Assembly: GCF_005405365.1 (NCBI RefSeq)
Contig: NZ_BJDX01000005.1
Span: 62,001 to 126,000, forward strand
Source of the DNA: Enterococcus xiangfangensis
GTDB lineage: Bacteria > Bacillota > Bacilli > Lactobacillales > Enterococcaceae
Length of the DNA stretch: 64,000 nucleotides
Direction of reading: 5' to 3'
Position 1 is the first letter of the stretch. Each line of letters opens with the position of its first letter. A program made the translations under genes and the position numbers. The notes below the pieces were generated by a model. That model was not told the DNA's origin. It saw only the letters and a list, made by a program, of their open reading frames with translations, and did not search any database. Shown here one piece after another: positions 16,384-25,857 of the stretch.

Positions 16384-17226
16384 TTAGATATGCCCCTTTC
16401 TTAATTCTTTTAGGGCTTTATCTGTTGCTTCTTGCACAGCTACACTGTTAAATTTAACTGAATGATTTGCATCCATTTCTTCAAAGAATTTTACACCTTG
16501 CCCTTTAATGGTATCCAAAACGATACAAACAGCTTGATCTTCAATTTTTTTACAGTCTTCGATTGCTTGATCAATTGCTCCTAGATCATCGCCTTTTACT
16601 TTTTGGGTAGCAAATCCGAACGCACGCATTTTTTCTGCTATATCAAAAGGATTTAGAATATCTTTTGTTGTTCCATCCAATTGTTTTTTATTCTCATCAA
16701 TGATTACAATACAGTGATTTAACTTGAAGTGAGCGATATACTGGAAGGCTTCCCAACATTGGCCTTCATTCAATTCTCCATCACCTACAATTAAATAAAC
16801 ATAATTTTCACTGCCTTGCATCCTCAAACCAGTTGCGATTCCAGCTGCTAACGAGGTCCCTTGCCCTAATGAACCTGTGGTAGCATCGACCCCAGGAGTT
16901 TTTATCCGATCAGGATGTGAGGGTAAGTTTGTTCCGCCTTCATTCAAAGTCCATAGCCACTCTTCTGGGAAGAAGCCGACTGCTGATAATGCACTATACA
17001 AAGCTGGACCTGCATGCCCTTTTGATAGTACCAAACGATCCCGCTTTTCCCATTTCGGATTTTTAGGATCATAGGTCATTTGTTTCCCATAAAGCACAGC
17101 TAATAAGTCAGCAATGGAAAGTGAACCTCCAATATGTCCTGATCCGACTTTACGAATCGCTTCGATACTATTGATTCGAATTTTTGCCGCCAAGTCTTCT
17201 AATTCTGCAGTTAATTCTTTATTCAT
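16384..17226 (-). CDS. Transketolase, N-terminal subunit
   Basis: A 280-residue thiamine diphosphate-binding half of transketolase. SGHIGGSLSIADLLAVLYG at the N-terminus, LSKGHAGPALYSAL, TGSLGQGTSLAAGIA, and the ThDP motif GDGELNEGQCWEAF with the later NKKQLDG are all present. It is 14 bp downstream of the EIIC gene and 1 bp upstream of the C-terminal subunit, so the three are one operon. Chromosomal full-length transketolase would be elsewhere; this copy is dedicated to the PTS substrate. Confidence 0.9.
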   Translation of the reverse strand: MNKELTAELEDLAAKIRINSIEAIRKVGSGHIGGSLSIADLLAVLYGKQMTYDPKNPKWEKRDRLVLSKGHAGPALYSALSAVGFFPEEWLWTLNEGGTNLPSHPDRIKTPGVDATTGSLGQGTSLAAGIATGLRMQGSENYVYLIVGDGELNEGQCWEAFQYIAHFKLNHCIVIIDENKKQLDGTTKDILNPFDIAEKMRAFGFATQKVKGDDLGAIDQAIEDCKKIEDQAVCIVLDTIKGQGVKFFEEMDANHSVKFNSVAVQEATDKALKELRKGHI

Positions 17227-17240
17227 TTACTCTTCTCCTC

Positions 17241-18605
17241 TTATTCTGAAACAGCGTCAACTTTTTTATTTTTAAAGAAGACAGTTAAACCAATTAGGAC
17301 CGCTAGCACAGCAATGATGCCTGAAATAACTGCGATTTGTCCACCGGCGTTAGCCAAGTTTCCTAAAAAGATTCCTACAACTCCGTAATCAGTATCTGAG
17401 AAAGTTGAGCCTTGGAAACCTAAGTCACCCATGACTGGCATTAAAAGAATTGGCATGAAGCTGATAATAACTCCGTGAACAAAAGATCCAATCACAGCAC
17501 CACGCAATCCACCCGTCGCGTTACCATATACGCCCGCAGTTGCACCACAGAAGAAATGAGGAACAACTCCTGGAATAATAACGGTCGTGCCTGTAAGAAC
17601 CATGATTACCAAGCTAAAGATTCCGCCAACAAAACTTGTCAAGAAACCAATCAATACAGCATTTGGTGCGTAAGGGAAAACAATCGGACAGTCTAATGCT
17701 GGAACAGAATTTGGAACCAATCTTTCTGAAATACCTTTAAATGCTGGGACAATTTCCGCTAATATCAAACGAACTCCAGCCAAAATAACAAATACTCCAG
17801 CTGCAAATGAACCTGCTTGTTGTAATGAATAAATAATATAATTTGTACCATCACTTAAATTCTTCGTAACAAAGTCATTTCCTGCAAACAATGCTACGAT
17901 CACATAAACGACCGCCATTGTTAGAGTGATGCTGACTGTTGAATCCCGTAAGAACGACAATCCTTTTGGAAAGTTGATATCTTCGGTCGATTTTTCTTTG
18001 TTACCGACATATTTCCCGATCAGACCGCTGAGTGCATAACCAAAATTTCCGGTATGCCCTAATGCAACGGTATTATTTTTAGTAATTTGTTTCGTAAATG
18101 GTTGGGCGATTGCTGGAAAAATCGTATTAGCTATTCCCAATGCCAAACCACCGAAAAAGACTAACGGAACCGTTCCCATTTTTGTTACACTCAAGATTAC
18201 CGCGATCATACAAGACATATATAGAGTTGCATGACCTGTTAAATAGATGTATTTAAAGCGTGTGAATCGTGCAATCAAAATATTAAAAGCCATTCCTACT
18301 AACATAATAAGTGCTGTATAAGTACCATATTTCGTCAAGGCCAATGCAACAATTGCTTCATTGTTAGGCACAACTCCTTGCATATTGAACGCCGCTTGAA
18401 ACATTTCGCCAAAAGGTGCTAATGACCCTTCAACAACTCCAGCTCCAGCAGTTACAACTAAGAACCCAACAAAAGTTTTAATTCCTCCCTTAACAATTGA
18501 TGCAGTGTCTTTCTTCTGCAAAACATTTCCCAAGACTGCAATCAGCGCAACTAATAGAGCTGGCGTACTTGCAATATCAATTAATATATCTAAAATCCCG
18601 TTCAT
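17241..18605 (-). CDS. PTS EIIC permease, ascorbate/UlaA (SgaT) family
   Basis: A 454-residue integral membrane permease with about 10-11 hydrophobic helices. The start MNGILDILIDIASTPALLVALIAVLGNVLQKKD, the GHTGNFGYALSGLIGKYVG segment and FFCGATAGVYGNATGGLRGA are typical of UlaA/SgaT-type EIIC. The family imports L-ascorbate or related sugar acids/pentitols with phosphorylation via EIIB. The paired transketolase argues for a pentose-level substrate; ascorbate itself lacks support because no UlaD/E/F or lactonase genes are present nearby. Confidence 0.9.
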   Translation of the reverse strand: MNGILDILIDIASTPALLVALIAVLGNVLQKKDTASIVKGGIKTFVGFLVVTAGAGVVEGSLAPFGEMFQAAFNMQGVVPNNEAIVALALTKYGTYTALIMLVGMAFNILIARFTRFKYIYLTGHATLYMSCMIAVILSVTKMGTVPLVFFGGLALGIANTIFPAIAQPFTKQITKNNTVALGHTGNFGYALSGLIGKYVGNKEKSTEDINFPKGLSFLRDSTVSITLTMAVVYVIVALFAGNDFVTKNLSDGTNYIIYSLQQAGSFAAGVFVILAGVRLILAEIVPAFKGISERLVPNSVPALDCPIVFPYAPNAVLIGFLTSFVGGIFSLVIMVLTGTTVIIPGVVPHFFCGATAGVYGNATGGLRGAVIGSFVHGVIISFMPILLMPVMGDLGFQGSTFSDTDYGVVGIFLGNLANAGGQIAVISGIIAVLAVLIGLTVFFKNKKVDAVSE

Positions 18606-18628
18606 TTGTATTCCTCCTGTTTAATTGA

Positions 18629-18910
18629 TTATAATAAGTCTTTTTCTTCGCAAACAGATTGAACTTTTGTTTTTAATTCATCCATATCGATGATACTGTC
18701 TAAGACGATAACCTCTCCCAAATGTTGCGCGCTATCAGCTAAGTCAGATCCGACAAAAAAGACATCTGCAAGGTCGGGCGTTGCGCTTCCCATGTCATAA
18801 TGTGAAACTTCCACATCACTTACTCCTAATTCTTTCAAAACACTGTTGATATTCATTTCTACCATAAAGCTTGATCCTAAACCTGATCCACATACTGCCG
18901 CAAATTTCAT
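18629..18910 (-). CDS. PTS EIIB component, ascorbate/SgaB family
   Basis: A 93-residue cytosolic EIIB protein. AAVCGSGLGSSFMVEMNI carries the phosphorylated Cys (residue 7) in a P-loop. It receives phosphate from EIIA, here fused to the upstream regulator, and passes it to the sugar bound by EIIC. The ATG overlaps the regulator stop codon as TAATG, so translation is coupled. A 23-bp gap precedes the EIIC gene. Confidence 0.92.
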   Translation of the reverse strand: MKFAAVCGSGLGSSFMVEMNINSVLKELGVSDVEVSHYDMGSATPDLADVFFVGSDLADSAQHLGEVIVLDSIIDMDELKTKVQSVCEEKDLL

Positions 18911-20943
18911 TATTCATTCTCTCCTCTAGCTAAAATAGTCATAATTTCTTCTTTTGTTGTTGCTGCTAATAAATCATCTAAGTTTTCTCGATTAGATAAT
19001 AATTTAGTTAAACTCGATAAGGCTCGTAAATGGGCTTCATTGTCGATTGCCGCTAGACAAACAAATAATTGAATGTCGTGCTTTTCATCATCTAGCAATA
19101 AAACCGGTTTTTCCACCTTCAATAGTGACATCCCTAATGCTTTGACACCTTCTTCTGGTCGTGCATGAGGTAAAGCAATACCTTTACCAATATGAATAAA
19201 TGGTCCATATTGTTTAACTTTTTCGATCATAGCATCTGAATAGCGGTTCTCAATTTTTTGGCTGTCTACCAAAGGCTGTGCCGCTAAACGAATCGCCGTT
19301 TCCCAATCAGCAACTTCATCGCTGATTTGAATCATTTCTGGAGTAATAAGTTCTGTTAGCATTGGACGATTGTCCTCCTTTTGTTCAATTAATCGATTCA
19401 TTTTTTTATTCAGTACTTTGTATAACTTCTCCTCTGTCACACCTTTTTTCAAGTCAATATATGGACTTAACGCTTTGATGATTTCCTCAGCGCTGGGCAT
19501 TGAAAAACCGGGAACAAGCAACTCTTCCTGAACTTGATTGATCAATTGATTTTTTTCTAATTGCGACATCAATGGTTTGACAAGGTAGACACGTTTTTTA
19601 CTATTATCTAAAGGAATCGTTGAGAAAACTACATCGTACTCTTCTTCCGAAACACTCTGCAATTGATTCACCGAACTCGCTTCCTGAAAATGAATAGTTG
19701 AGAACATTTTTTTTAATTCTGTTTGTAAAATTAATGAAGAACTAATTCCACTTGGACAAACAATCAATGCTCGTATTTCTTTTTCAACCGCCTCAGCTTG
19801 TTGATTCGTAATCTCTCCGCCAAATAAAATTGAAAAGAAACCAACTTCTTCGATTGGAATTTTTTGTTTCATAACTTTTTCTAGCGGAGCTAGAGCTTTT
19901 TTTGTGAAATCAAAAATCTCTGGATAATCCATTTGAATATTTTGAATTAAAACATTGGGTAAATAAAAGCCAAAATGAATCCGAAAATATGCTGGAACAA
20001 GATGATAAAATAAGTTCATTAACAATTCTCGGAAGTTTGAAAATCGAATTGCCGAATAATTCTCCATACGATGGATTATTTCAGCTGAGCAACTCAGCAA
20101 AAAATCTAATTGTAAATCACGAATTTCACCTTGTACGATGGTCATCAGTACAATTGTCATGTATCCTACTTCATCTGGGCTTCCTCCATTAAAAAAGATC
20201 TGAAAGAAATTCTTACTAGCTTGATAAACTGTTAATGATTGTAAAAGATTCAGATCAGCTAGATCAATCAAATACTGTTGTTGGATCCGTTTGTAGGATA
20301 ACCCAATCAATAAACTAACTTCATCGATCCGGCTAGGTACAATAGTCAGTCCCAGCTCACTTGTCTGTTTTTGAATCACATCACGTATTTTGGCATAAAG
20401 CGTCAGATCAAATTGATTCAACCAGTAAAATAAACCAAATTTACCAACAGTATCTTGTACTAGGCGTGCAACATAATTTTGTGCAACACGACGAATTTCT
20501 AATTCATCTCCAGCTAGAAAAAAACCTTCTTTTCTGGAATAAACAAGCTCAATTTTTTGTGTAATTAAATGTTTACGAAGTTTCTTAACGTCGGCAATTG
20601 CCGTCCCCTTCGAGATCTCTAGAAAATCCTGAAAGTGAAAAAGTGATAATTCTTCAAAAGCAGAGTAACTTAGCAAGTAAATTAATGCCTGCCGTTGTTC
20701 TTCAGAATATACAAAATACTCTTGTGTTGCATTCACGAGCTTTTTAGTCCATTGTTCTGTCGTTATCGGTGTGATAAATACTTGTTGTTCTTCGGTACCA
20801 ACAATTGACTCCATAGTCAAATTTAATTCTGCCAATTGAGTCGCGATCTCTCTAGCAGATAAACCGGTTTGTTGTGTCGCTTCTTTTAATGTTACGTAAC
20901 GATTAAAATTGTTGGATAGGAGATAGCTTATCTTGTAATTCAC
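18910..20943 (-). CDS. PTS-responsive transcriptional regulator with fused EIIA domain
   Basis: A 677-residue BglG/LicR-type activator. Two N-terminal helix-turn-helix regions (about 1-60 and 80-170) precede PRD-like domains (about 180-385). An EIIB-like segment follows (ALIVCPSGISSSL, Cys near residue 396), then an EIIA type-2 domain (about 530-675) with IGKGIALPHARPEEG, His near 592. The operon has no separate EIIA gene, so this domain probably supplies EIIA activity as well as signalling. GAGGAGAAAGTG precedes the ATG. It probably activates its own operon according to PTS phosphorylation. Confidence 0.88.
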   Translation of the reverse strand: MNYKISYLLSNNFNRYVTLKEATQQTGLSAREIATQLAELNLTMESIVGTEEQQVFITPITTEQWTKKLVNATQEYFVYSEEQRQALIYLLSYSAFEELSLFHFQDFLEISKGTAIADVKKLRKHLITQKIELVYSRKEGFFLAGDELEIRRVAQNYVARLVQDTVGKFGLFYWLNQFDLTLYAKIRDVIQKQTSELGLTIVPSRIDEVSLLIGLSYKRIQQQYLIDLADLNLLQSLTVYQASKNFFQIFFNGGSPDEVGYMTIVLMTIVQGEIRDLQLDFLLSCSAEIIHRMENYSAIRFSNFRELLMNLFYHLVPAYFRIHFGFYLPNVLIQNIQMDYPEIFDFTKKALAPLEKVMKQKIPIEEVGFFSILFGGEITNQQAEAVEKEIRALIVCPSGISSSLILQTELKKMFSTIHFQEASSVNQLQSVSEEEYDVVFSTIPLDNSKKRVYLVKPLMSQLEKNQLINQVQEELLVPGFSMPSAEEIIKALSPYIDLKKGVTEEKLYKVLNKKMNRLIEQKEDNRPMLTELITPEMIQISDEVADWETAIRLAAQPLVDSQKIENRYSDAMIEKVKQYGPFIHIGKGIALPHARPEEGVKALGMSLLKVEKPVLLLDDEKHDIQLFVCLAAIDNEAHLRALSSLTKLLSNRENLDDLLAATTKEEIMTILARGENE

Positions 20944-20974
20944 TTTCTCCTCACCTCCTGACTAAAGTATAGGT

Positions 20975-20988
20975 TGTAACCGTTTTAT
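20975..20988. promoter_or_regulatory. Weak candidate CcpA (cre) site upstream of the PTS operon
   Basis: TGTAACCGTTTTAT differs from the consensus TGWAARCGYTWWCW at two positions. It is about 32 bp before the regulator ATG. Carbon repression of a sugar operon is expected, but the match is modest. Confidence 0.3.
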
Positions 20989-21058
20989 TATCGACTGTTC
21001 TTCAGTACAATTTACGTTTCAAAAATTCATTTGATTGTACCAAAACCATTTTGGATAG

Positions 21059-21074
21059 ATGTATTGCAATACAT
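21059..21074. promoter_or_regulatory. Perfect 16-bp palindrome, possible operator
   Basis: ATGTATTGCAATACAT is a perfect dyad, 115 bp upstream of the PTS regulator and 144 bp before the lysine-riboswitch promoter. Its position fits an operator for the divergent region. The remaining AT-rich sequence between 20989 and 21217 shows no gene. Confidence 0.4.
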
Positions 21075-21217
21075 AACCCTATCATTAACCATTAAATTTA
21101 TCAGCTATATCTTGCCAAAAAAATTCGAAAAACGGACTTTTTTAGTCTTTTTAATTAAATAAATTAATATTAATTAAAAAAATGAAACATTTTTTTATTC
21201 ATTTCAAATGGTTTCCA

Positions 21218-21246
21218 TTGACTTTTTCATTTTTAGCCTTTAGACT
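21218..21246 (+). promoter_or_regulatory. Promoter of the lysine riboswitch transcript
   Basis: TTGACT (21218-21223), a 17-bp spacer, TAGACT (21241-21246). Transcription would begin near 21252, at the base of the riboswitch P1 helix. Confidence 0.72.
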
Positions 21247-21249
21247 GTG

Positions 21250-21453
21250 AAACATAATAACTGAATACGAGATGCCTCAGTACAATGAGGTAGAGGTCGC
21301 GAACCTTATTAACCCTATGGAGTGTAGAGACACGTTGAGATAGGTCTAGGAAGTTTCGCCGAAATATGCAGGATTCTCTTTGTTCTGTATGTTGGGACGC
21401 AAGCAAATAACTTGCGGACTGTCTTAGCAGTGATGCTAAGTTGCGCTATGTTT
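21250..21453 (+). promoter_or_regulatory. Lysine riboswitch (L-box)
   Basis: Conserved L-box pieces appear in order: GAGGTAGAGGTCGCG (21286-21300), AGGAAGTTTCGCCGAAAT (about 21348-21365), TTGGGACGC, the hairpin GCAAG/CTTGC, and GGACTGTCTTAGCAG with its hairpin. The outer P1 pairs AAACATA (21250-21256) with TATGTTT (21447-21453). L-boxes bind lysine and terminate transcription when it is abundant. The next gene is an amino-acid ABC transporter, so this assigns lysine as its likely substrate. Confidence 0.9.
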
Positions 21454-21488
21454 TTGTGAGAGGGGATACCATCTTCTTATTATCTGCA

Positions 21489-21521
21489 AGCGGCCTTATA
21501 TTCAAATCGGCGGCTTTTTTT
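21489..21521 (+). terminator. L-box expression-platform terminator
   Basis: AGCGGCC pairs with GGCGGCT (one central mismatch), followed by TTTTTTTG. The flanking ATCTGCAA and TTGCAGAT can also pair. It lies between the aptamer and the transporter gene. Confidence 0.75.
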
Positions 21522-21580
21522 GTTGCAGATTTTCAAAATCACCCTTACCCAATCTCGTCATTTCAAGAAAGGGAAAAATT

Positions 21581-23176
21581 ATGAATAAAAGAAAAGCTTC
21601 AGTTGTCGCACTTGTCGCATTGTTTGTCGCATTTTTAGGCGCACCGCTGATCACGCAGGCTGACGAAAAAACACCTGACGGAGAATTACGTGTCGGAATG
21701 GAGGCTGGCTATGCACCGTTCAACTGGACGCAAAAAGATGATCGAAATGGTGCTGTACAAATTCAAGGAGACAAAGCATATGCCAGCGGCTATGATGTTC
21801 AAATGGCGAAAAAGATCGCCGAGAAAATGGATCGCAAACTAGTCGTTGTTAAAACCGAATGGGATGGTCTGCTGCCTGCCTTGCAATCAGGCAAAATCGA
21901 TGCCATCATCGCTGGGATGTCGCCAACTGCTGAGCGTCGCAAAGAAGTTGATTTTTCTGATCCTTATTATGAATCACAACTAGTCATCGTTACACGCAAA
22001 GATACAACTTATGCAAAAGCGACTTCTATTAAAGATTTTGCTGGTGCAAAAATTACTGCACAATTAAGTACGTTTCATTATGATGTAATTCCGCAGATCC
22101 CTGATGTGAAAAAACAAGGTGCGATGGATAATTTTCCAGCGATGCGGGTCGCTTTAGAATCTGGCACGATCGATGGTTATGTCAGCGAACGTCCTGAAGG
22201 TGTGACAGCTGAAAGTGTTAACCCAGATCTAAAAATGGTGGAATTCGATGAAGCAAACGGCTTCCAAACAAATCCAGAAGATGTTCAAGTTTCAGTCGGT
22301 ATGCGTAAAGGCGATACGGACATCGCGCAAGTGAACCAAATTTTAGCTGGAATCTCACAAGATGATCGGGTCGATATCATGGACCAAGCAATCAAAGATC
22401 AACCAGCAGCAGATGAAACAGAAAGTTCGACTGGTAAAAAAGAAAATGTTTTTGTTCGTATCTTAAAACAAAATGGTTCGATGTTCTTACGTGGAACCGG
22501 TGTAACTTTATTGCTGGCAATCGTTGGTACGACCGTCGGAACATTGATTGGATTATTAGTCGGCGTCTTTCGGACAATTCCCGAATCAGCGAACCGCGCA
22601 AAACGCGGACTGCAAAAAGTTTTCGGCTGGTTGTTGAATGCTTATATCGAAATTTTCCGCGGAACGCCGATGATCGTTCAATCCGCTGTGATCTACTACG
22701 GAATCGCGATGGCTTTTGGGATCGATTTGAATCGGATAGCAGCCGCTTTGTTCATTGTTTCTATTAATACGGGTGCCTATATGTCTGAAATTGTTCGCGG
22801 TGGGATCTTCGCCGTTGATCAAGGACAATTTGAAGCCGCTCATGCAATTGGTATGACTCACGGGCAAACGATGCGCAAAGTCGTTTTACCGCAAGTATTG
22901 CGCAATATCTTGCCGGCAACGGGGAATGAATTGATCATCAATATCAAAGATACTTCCGTATTGAGTATCATCTCTGTTTCCGAATTGTTCTTCCAAGGTA
23001 AATCAGCAGCGGGAACAAACTACATGTTCTTCCAAACATATTTCATCATTTGTGTGATTTACTTCGTCTTAACATTCACAGCTTCTCGTATCCTGCGGGC
23101 AGTTGAGAAGAAAATGGATGGTCCTTCTGCCTATGTTCGTTTAGACGATACTGACGCAGCAGTTGAAGACAACTAA
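21581..23176 (+). CDS. Amino-acid ABC transporter, substrate-binding/permease fusion (probably lysine)
   Basis: A 531-residue fusion. A signal peptide (about 1-27, ending LITQADE) precedes a family 3 solute-binding domain (about 35-265). After a short linker comes the inner-membrane permease domain (about 300-515) with several helices and the EAA loop EAAHAIGMTHGQTMRKVVLPQVLRN. Such fusions are common in enterococci and lactococci. With the ATPase encoded 97 bp downstream it forms an importer. The lysine riboswitch gives the substrate assignment; arginine or histidine transport cannot be excluded. Confidence 0.92.
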   Translation: MNKRKASVVALVALFVAFLGAPLITQADEKTPDGELRVGMEAGYAPFNWTQKDDRNGAVQIQGDKAYASGYDVQMAKKIAEKMDRKLVVVKTEWDGLLPALQSGKIDAIIAGMSPTAERRKEVDFSDPYYESQLVIVTRKDTTYAKATSIKDFAGAKITAQLSTFHYDVIPQIPDVKKQGAMDNFPAMRVALESGTIDGYVSERPEGVTAESVNPDLKMVEFDEANGFQTNPEDVQVSVGMRKGDTDIAQVNQILAGISQDDRVDIMDQAIKDQPAADETESSTGKKENVFVRILKQNGSMFLRGTGVTLLLAIVGTTVGTLIGLLVGVFRTIPESANRAKRGLQKVFGWLLNAYIEIFRGTPMIVQSAVIYYGIAMAFGIDLNRIAAALFIVSINTGAYMSEIVRGGIFAVDQGQFEAAHAIGMTHGQTMRKVVLPQVLRNILPATGNELIINIKDTSVLSIISVSELFFQGKSAAGTNYMFFQTYFIICVIYFVLTFTASRILRAVEKKMDGPSAYVRLDDTDAAVEDN

Positions 23177-23273
23177 TTTTCATCCATTTTAATTGGTAAA
23201 TGTTGCTTTGGATTTAGTGAACAGCTGAAGTTTCAGCAGAAATGATTGATTGAATCGTATAAGGAGGATCATT

Positions 23274-24017
23274 ATGAGCAGTATCATTGAAATTGAACAT
23301 CTGAAAAAAAGTTTCGGCGATAATCTCGTCTTAAAAGATATCAGCATGAACGTCAACAAAGGAGAAGTCGTGACCATCATCGGTGCATCCGGTTCTGGTA
23401 AATCGACGCTGCTGCGTTGCATCAACTTATTAGAAACACCGACTGACGGAAAAATCATGTACCAAGGAGAAAATGTTTTAACACCCGGTTATAACTTGCC
23501 AAAATACCGGACGCATTTAGGAATGGTTTTCCAATCATTCAATCTCTTCAACAATATGAATGTTTTGCAAAACTGTACGAGTGGGCAAATGACTGTCTTA
23601 GGCAGAAAAGAAGCCGAAGCCAAAAAAATCGCATTGGAAAACTTGGAGAAAGTTGGTATGGATCGTTTTATCGATGCCAAACCTGCACAACTTTCCGGCG
23701 GACAAAAACAACGGGTCGCGATTGCACGTGCTTTATCGATGAACCCGGAAGTAATGTTGTTTGACGAACCAACTTCTGCACTTGATCCAGAAATGGTCGG
23801 CGATGTATTGCAAATCATGAAAAAGTTAGCTGGAAGCGGCTTAACGATGGTGATCGTCACTCACGAAATGGCTTTTGCCAAAGAGGTTTCTGATCGGGTA
23901 ATCTTCATGGATAAAGGCGTTATTGCCGAAGAAGGTAGCTCAGAAGACATCTTTGTTCATCCGAAAGAAGCCCGAACCAAAGAATTCTTACATCGAGTAT
24001 TGCATCCACAACCTTAA
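23274..24017 (+). CDS. Amino-acid ABC transporter ATP-binding protein (probably lysine)
   Basis: A 247-residue ATPase of the polar amino acid uptake family. Walker A is GASGSGKST, the signature is LSGGQKQR, Walker B is [12 protein letters not shown] and the switch His is in [12 protein letters not shown]. The start is the ATG at 23274 immediately after AAGGAGGATCATT; an in-frame upstream start at 23250 precedes the ribosome site and is rejected. It energises the fused binding-protein/permease and is co-transcribed under the L-box. A strong terminator follows. Confidence 0.94.
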   Translation: MSSIIEIEHLKKSFGDNLVLKDISMNVNKGEVVTIIGASGSGKSTLLRCINLLETPTDGKIMYQGENVLTPGYNLPKYRTHLGMVFQSFNLFNNMNVLQNCTSGQMTVLGRKEAEAKKIALENLEKVGMDRFIDAKPAQLSGGQKQRVAIARALSMNPEVMLFDEPTSALDPEMVGDVLQIMKKLAGSGLTMVIVTHEMAFAKEVSDRVIFMDKGVIAEEGSSEDIFVHPKEARTKEFLHRVLHPQP

Positions 24018-24053
24018 AAAAACGCGACAGGGGCTCCTTCTGTCGCGTTTTTT
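24018..24053 (+). terminator. Terminator of the lysine transporter operon
   Basis: AACGCGACAG (24021-24030) pairs with CTGTCGCGTT (24040-24049), followed by TTTTT. Confidence 0.9.
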
Positions 24054-24330
24054 AATAATATACAACAATAACACGCGTGAGTGTTCAAATAACCTGGATA
24101 AAAATAAGAAAAATGAACACAATTTCCTTGTTCAGAAACGCTATCAATCGCAAGCTGGTCGTTTTTTGCGTTCTTTCTTAGAAGAGCATGAAAATTATTT
24201 TTTCTTGTATAATTTTACCGGCTCTTTATCAATTAATAACTGACAGGTTTATGTAAATAAAGTACAATATAAGAGAATATACTTAAAATAATTCAGATTA
24301 ATAACCTTATTTAATAAAGGGGGAAAAAAG
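24054..24330. other. Gap upstream of the Mga-type regulator
   Basis: AT-rich, with TTGTATAAT at about 24206-24214 as an extended -10 candidate. Short open frames of about 20-60 codons exist, but none has a convincing ribosome site. GGGGGAAAAAAG precedes the regulator ATG. I see no RNA structure that I can name. Confidence 0.4.
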
Positions 24331-25833
24331 ATGTTATACGAGGAACTTATGTTTGATACGTCGCTCCTCTTACGTTTTAGTATCTTTAAATACTTGAACC
24401 AATCGACTAAAAAAGTTTTGGCGATCAGCCAATTGTCAGAAGACTTAGATTTAAATTATCAACAAAGTGTTATCGAATTAAATGAAATAGATCAAGAATT
24501 AGCAGAGATTCGGCCAAATTATGAAACGATCATGATGCGGGCAGGTAAAGTAAACCTGGAAAATTTGAATGCTTCGATTGATGAGTACCGTTATCACTTG
24601 CTGAAACAAGCGGTACCTTTTCAATTTATTCTATATTTCTTGAATGAAGAAGAACCCACGATCGAACAGTTTTGCGAGAAATACTTCGTGAGCCGCTCCA
24701 CCGTTTCCCGTAAGATCGATAAACTAAAAAAACATTTGAAACGTTTCAACATTCGTTTTACTTATACCGAAGCCGGTATGTCTGGTGACGAACGCTTGAT
24801 TCGGTTGGCTTTGTTTGACCTTCTGTGGCTTGGAACCCGCGGGATCGAGTGTCCAGTAAACGTTGAGCCGCATCAATTGAGTCGGCTGGTCGACAGTTAT
24901 AAAGATTATTTCCCGCTGTCACGGACCTATTTTGGTACGCAAGAGCTTAGATTGTTCGCTGCTATCGATTTGACCCGCATCAAAAATAAAAAATTTGTCA
25001 AATACGATCCGCGCTATAATTTCTTGATGAAAGACAATTCATATTATGATTTTACTTCATTGCGTGAGTTGATCGATGTCCCTATGACGACGCGTCAATT
25101 GAAAGGCGAAGCTAGCTTTATTTATTTCTTAGCACATTTTGCGCCATTCTATACGATTCGTGAGGATCAAAGTTTAAAACAAACATTGCTTGATTTTGAT
25201 GCTAGACAAAATCCCGTGAACGACTTTGTCATGGAGTTTCGTAATTTTGCGAAAAAAGCATTGTTCCCTGATCGAACAGAAATAATGGATGATCCATTAG
25301 TCATTGGTAATCTGTTGAATATCACTTTCGGTTACTTTATTTTCCGGCAGCCGTTTCCAAATATCATCGATCTAGTAATGGATCCAAATGAGAAACAAAC
25401 GCGCGGAGAATATATTTTATTCCAAAATATCCAAAATTTTATCCAAATGGCAAAAGACAATCCGTCTTACAGCTTTATCAGTTCCGTTCATCCATTGATT
25501 ACACGAGCGTTCAAACGATTATTGTTGCCATATTTCAATCAGTTTCCTTATACACATAATCTAAAAATCGGAATCGCCTTAGAACACAACGCGATCTTCG
25601 TTCGCGAACTGTATCGTTTCTTAGAAGATCTGCGCTTTATCGATGCGGAGCCGTATGATATTTCCTTAAAAGATGATTATGATTTGATTATCAGCACTTC
25701 TTCTCTGCTGAAAAAAGAAAAACCAAATATTCCATTATTTCAACTGGATTTTCCTTATACGAAGAGCGAACTTATCTCCTTGTATTTAGATCTGCGTAGT
25801 ATTTACGACAAAAAGAATCGAGTCTACGAATAG
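24331..25833 (+). CDS. Mga-family transcriptional regulator (MafR-like)
   Basis: A 500-residue protein with the Mga layout: an N-terminal helix-turn-helix (about 15-60), a second Mga-type helix-turn-helix (about 108-140, EQFCEKYFVSRSTVSRKIDKLKKHL), central PRD-like helical regions (about 180-390) and a C-terminal EIIB-like fold (about 405-490, HNLKIGIALEHNAIFVRELYRFL). The E. faecalis MafR protein has this length and start. Such regulators link carbohydrate status to global or virulence gene expression. No PTS gene is adjacent. The tandem small-RNA array follows downstream. Confidence 0.85.
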   Translation: MLYEELMFDTSLLLRFSIFKYLNQSTKKVLAISQLSEDLDLNYQQSVIELNEIDQELAEIRPNYETIMMRAGKVNLENLNASIDEYRYHLLKQAVPFQFILYFLNEEEPTIEQFCEKYFVSRSTVSRKIDKLKKHLKRFNIRFTYTEAGMSGDERLIRLALFDLLWLGTRGIECPVNVEPHQLSRLVDSYKDYFPLSRTYFGTQELRLFAAIDLTRIKNKKFVKYDPRYNFLMKDNSYYDFTSLRELIDVPMTTRQLKGEASFIYFLAHFAPFYTIREDQSLKQTLLDFDARQNPVNDFVMEFRNFAKKALFPDRTEIMDDPLVIGNLLNITFGYFIFRQPFPNIIDLVMDPNEKQTRGEYILFQNIQNFIQMAKDNPSYSFISSVHPLITRAFKRLLLPYFNQFPYTHNLKIGIALEHNAIFVRELYRFLEDLRFIDAEPYDISLKDDYDLIISTSSLLKKEKPNIPLFQLDFPYTKSELISLYLDLRSIYDKKNRVYE

Positions 25834-25857
25834 AAATCACTAGCTTCAAGAAATAAG

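Noticed and set aside
23923..24243. Open frame of 106 codons after the lysine transporter ATPase
   Set aside because: It overlaps the ATPase gene and its terminator, has no ribosome site and resembles no protein I know. The last 40 codons look slightly protein-like, but nothing supports a start.
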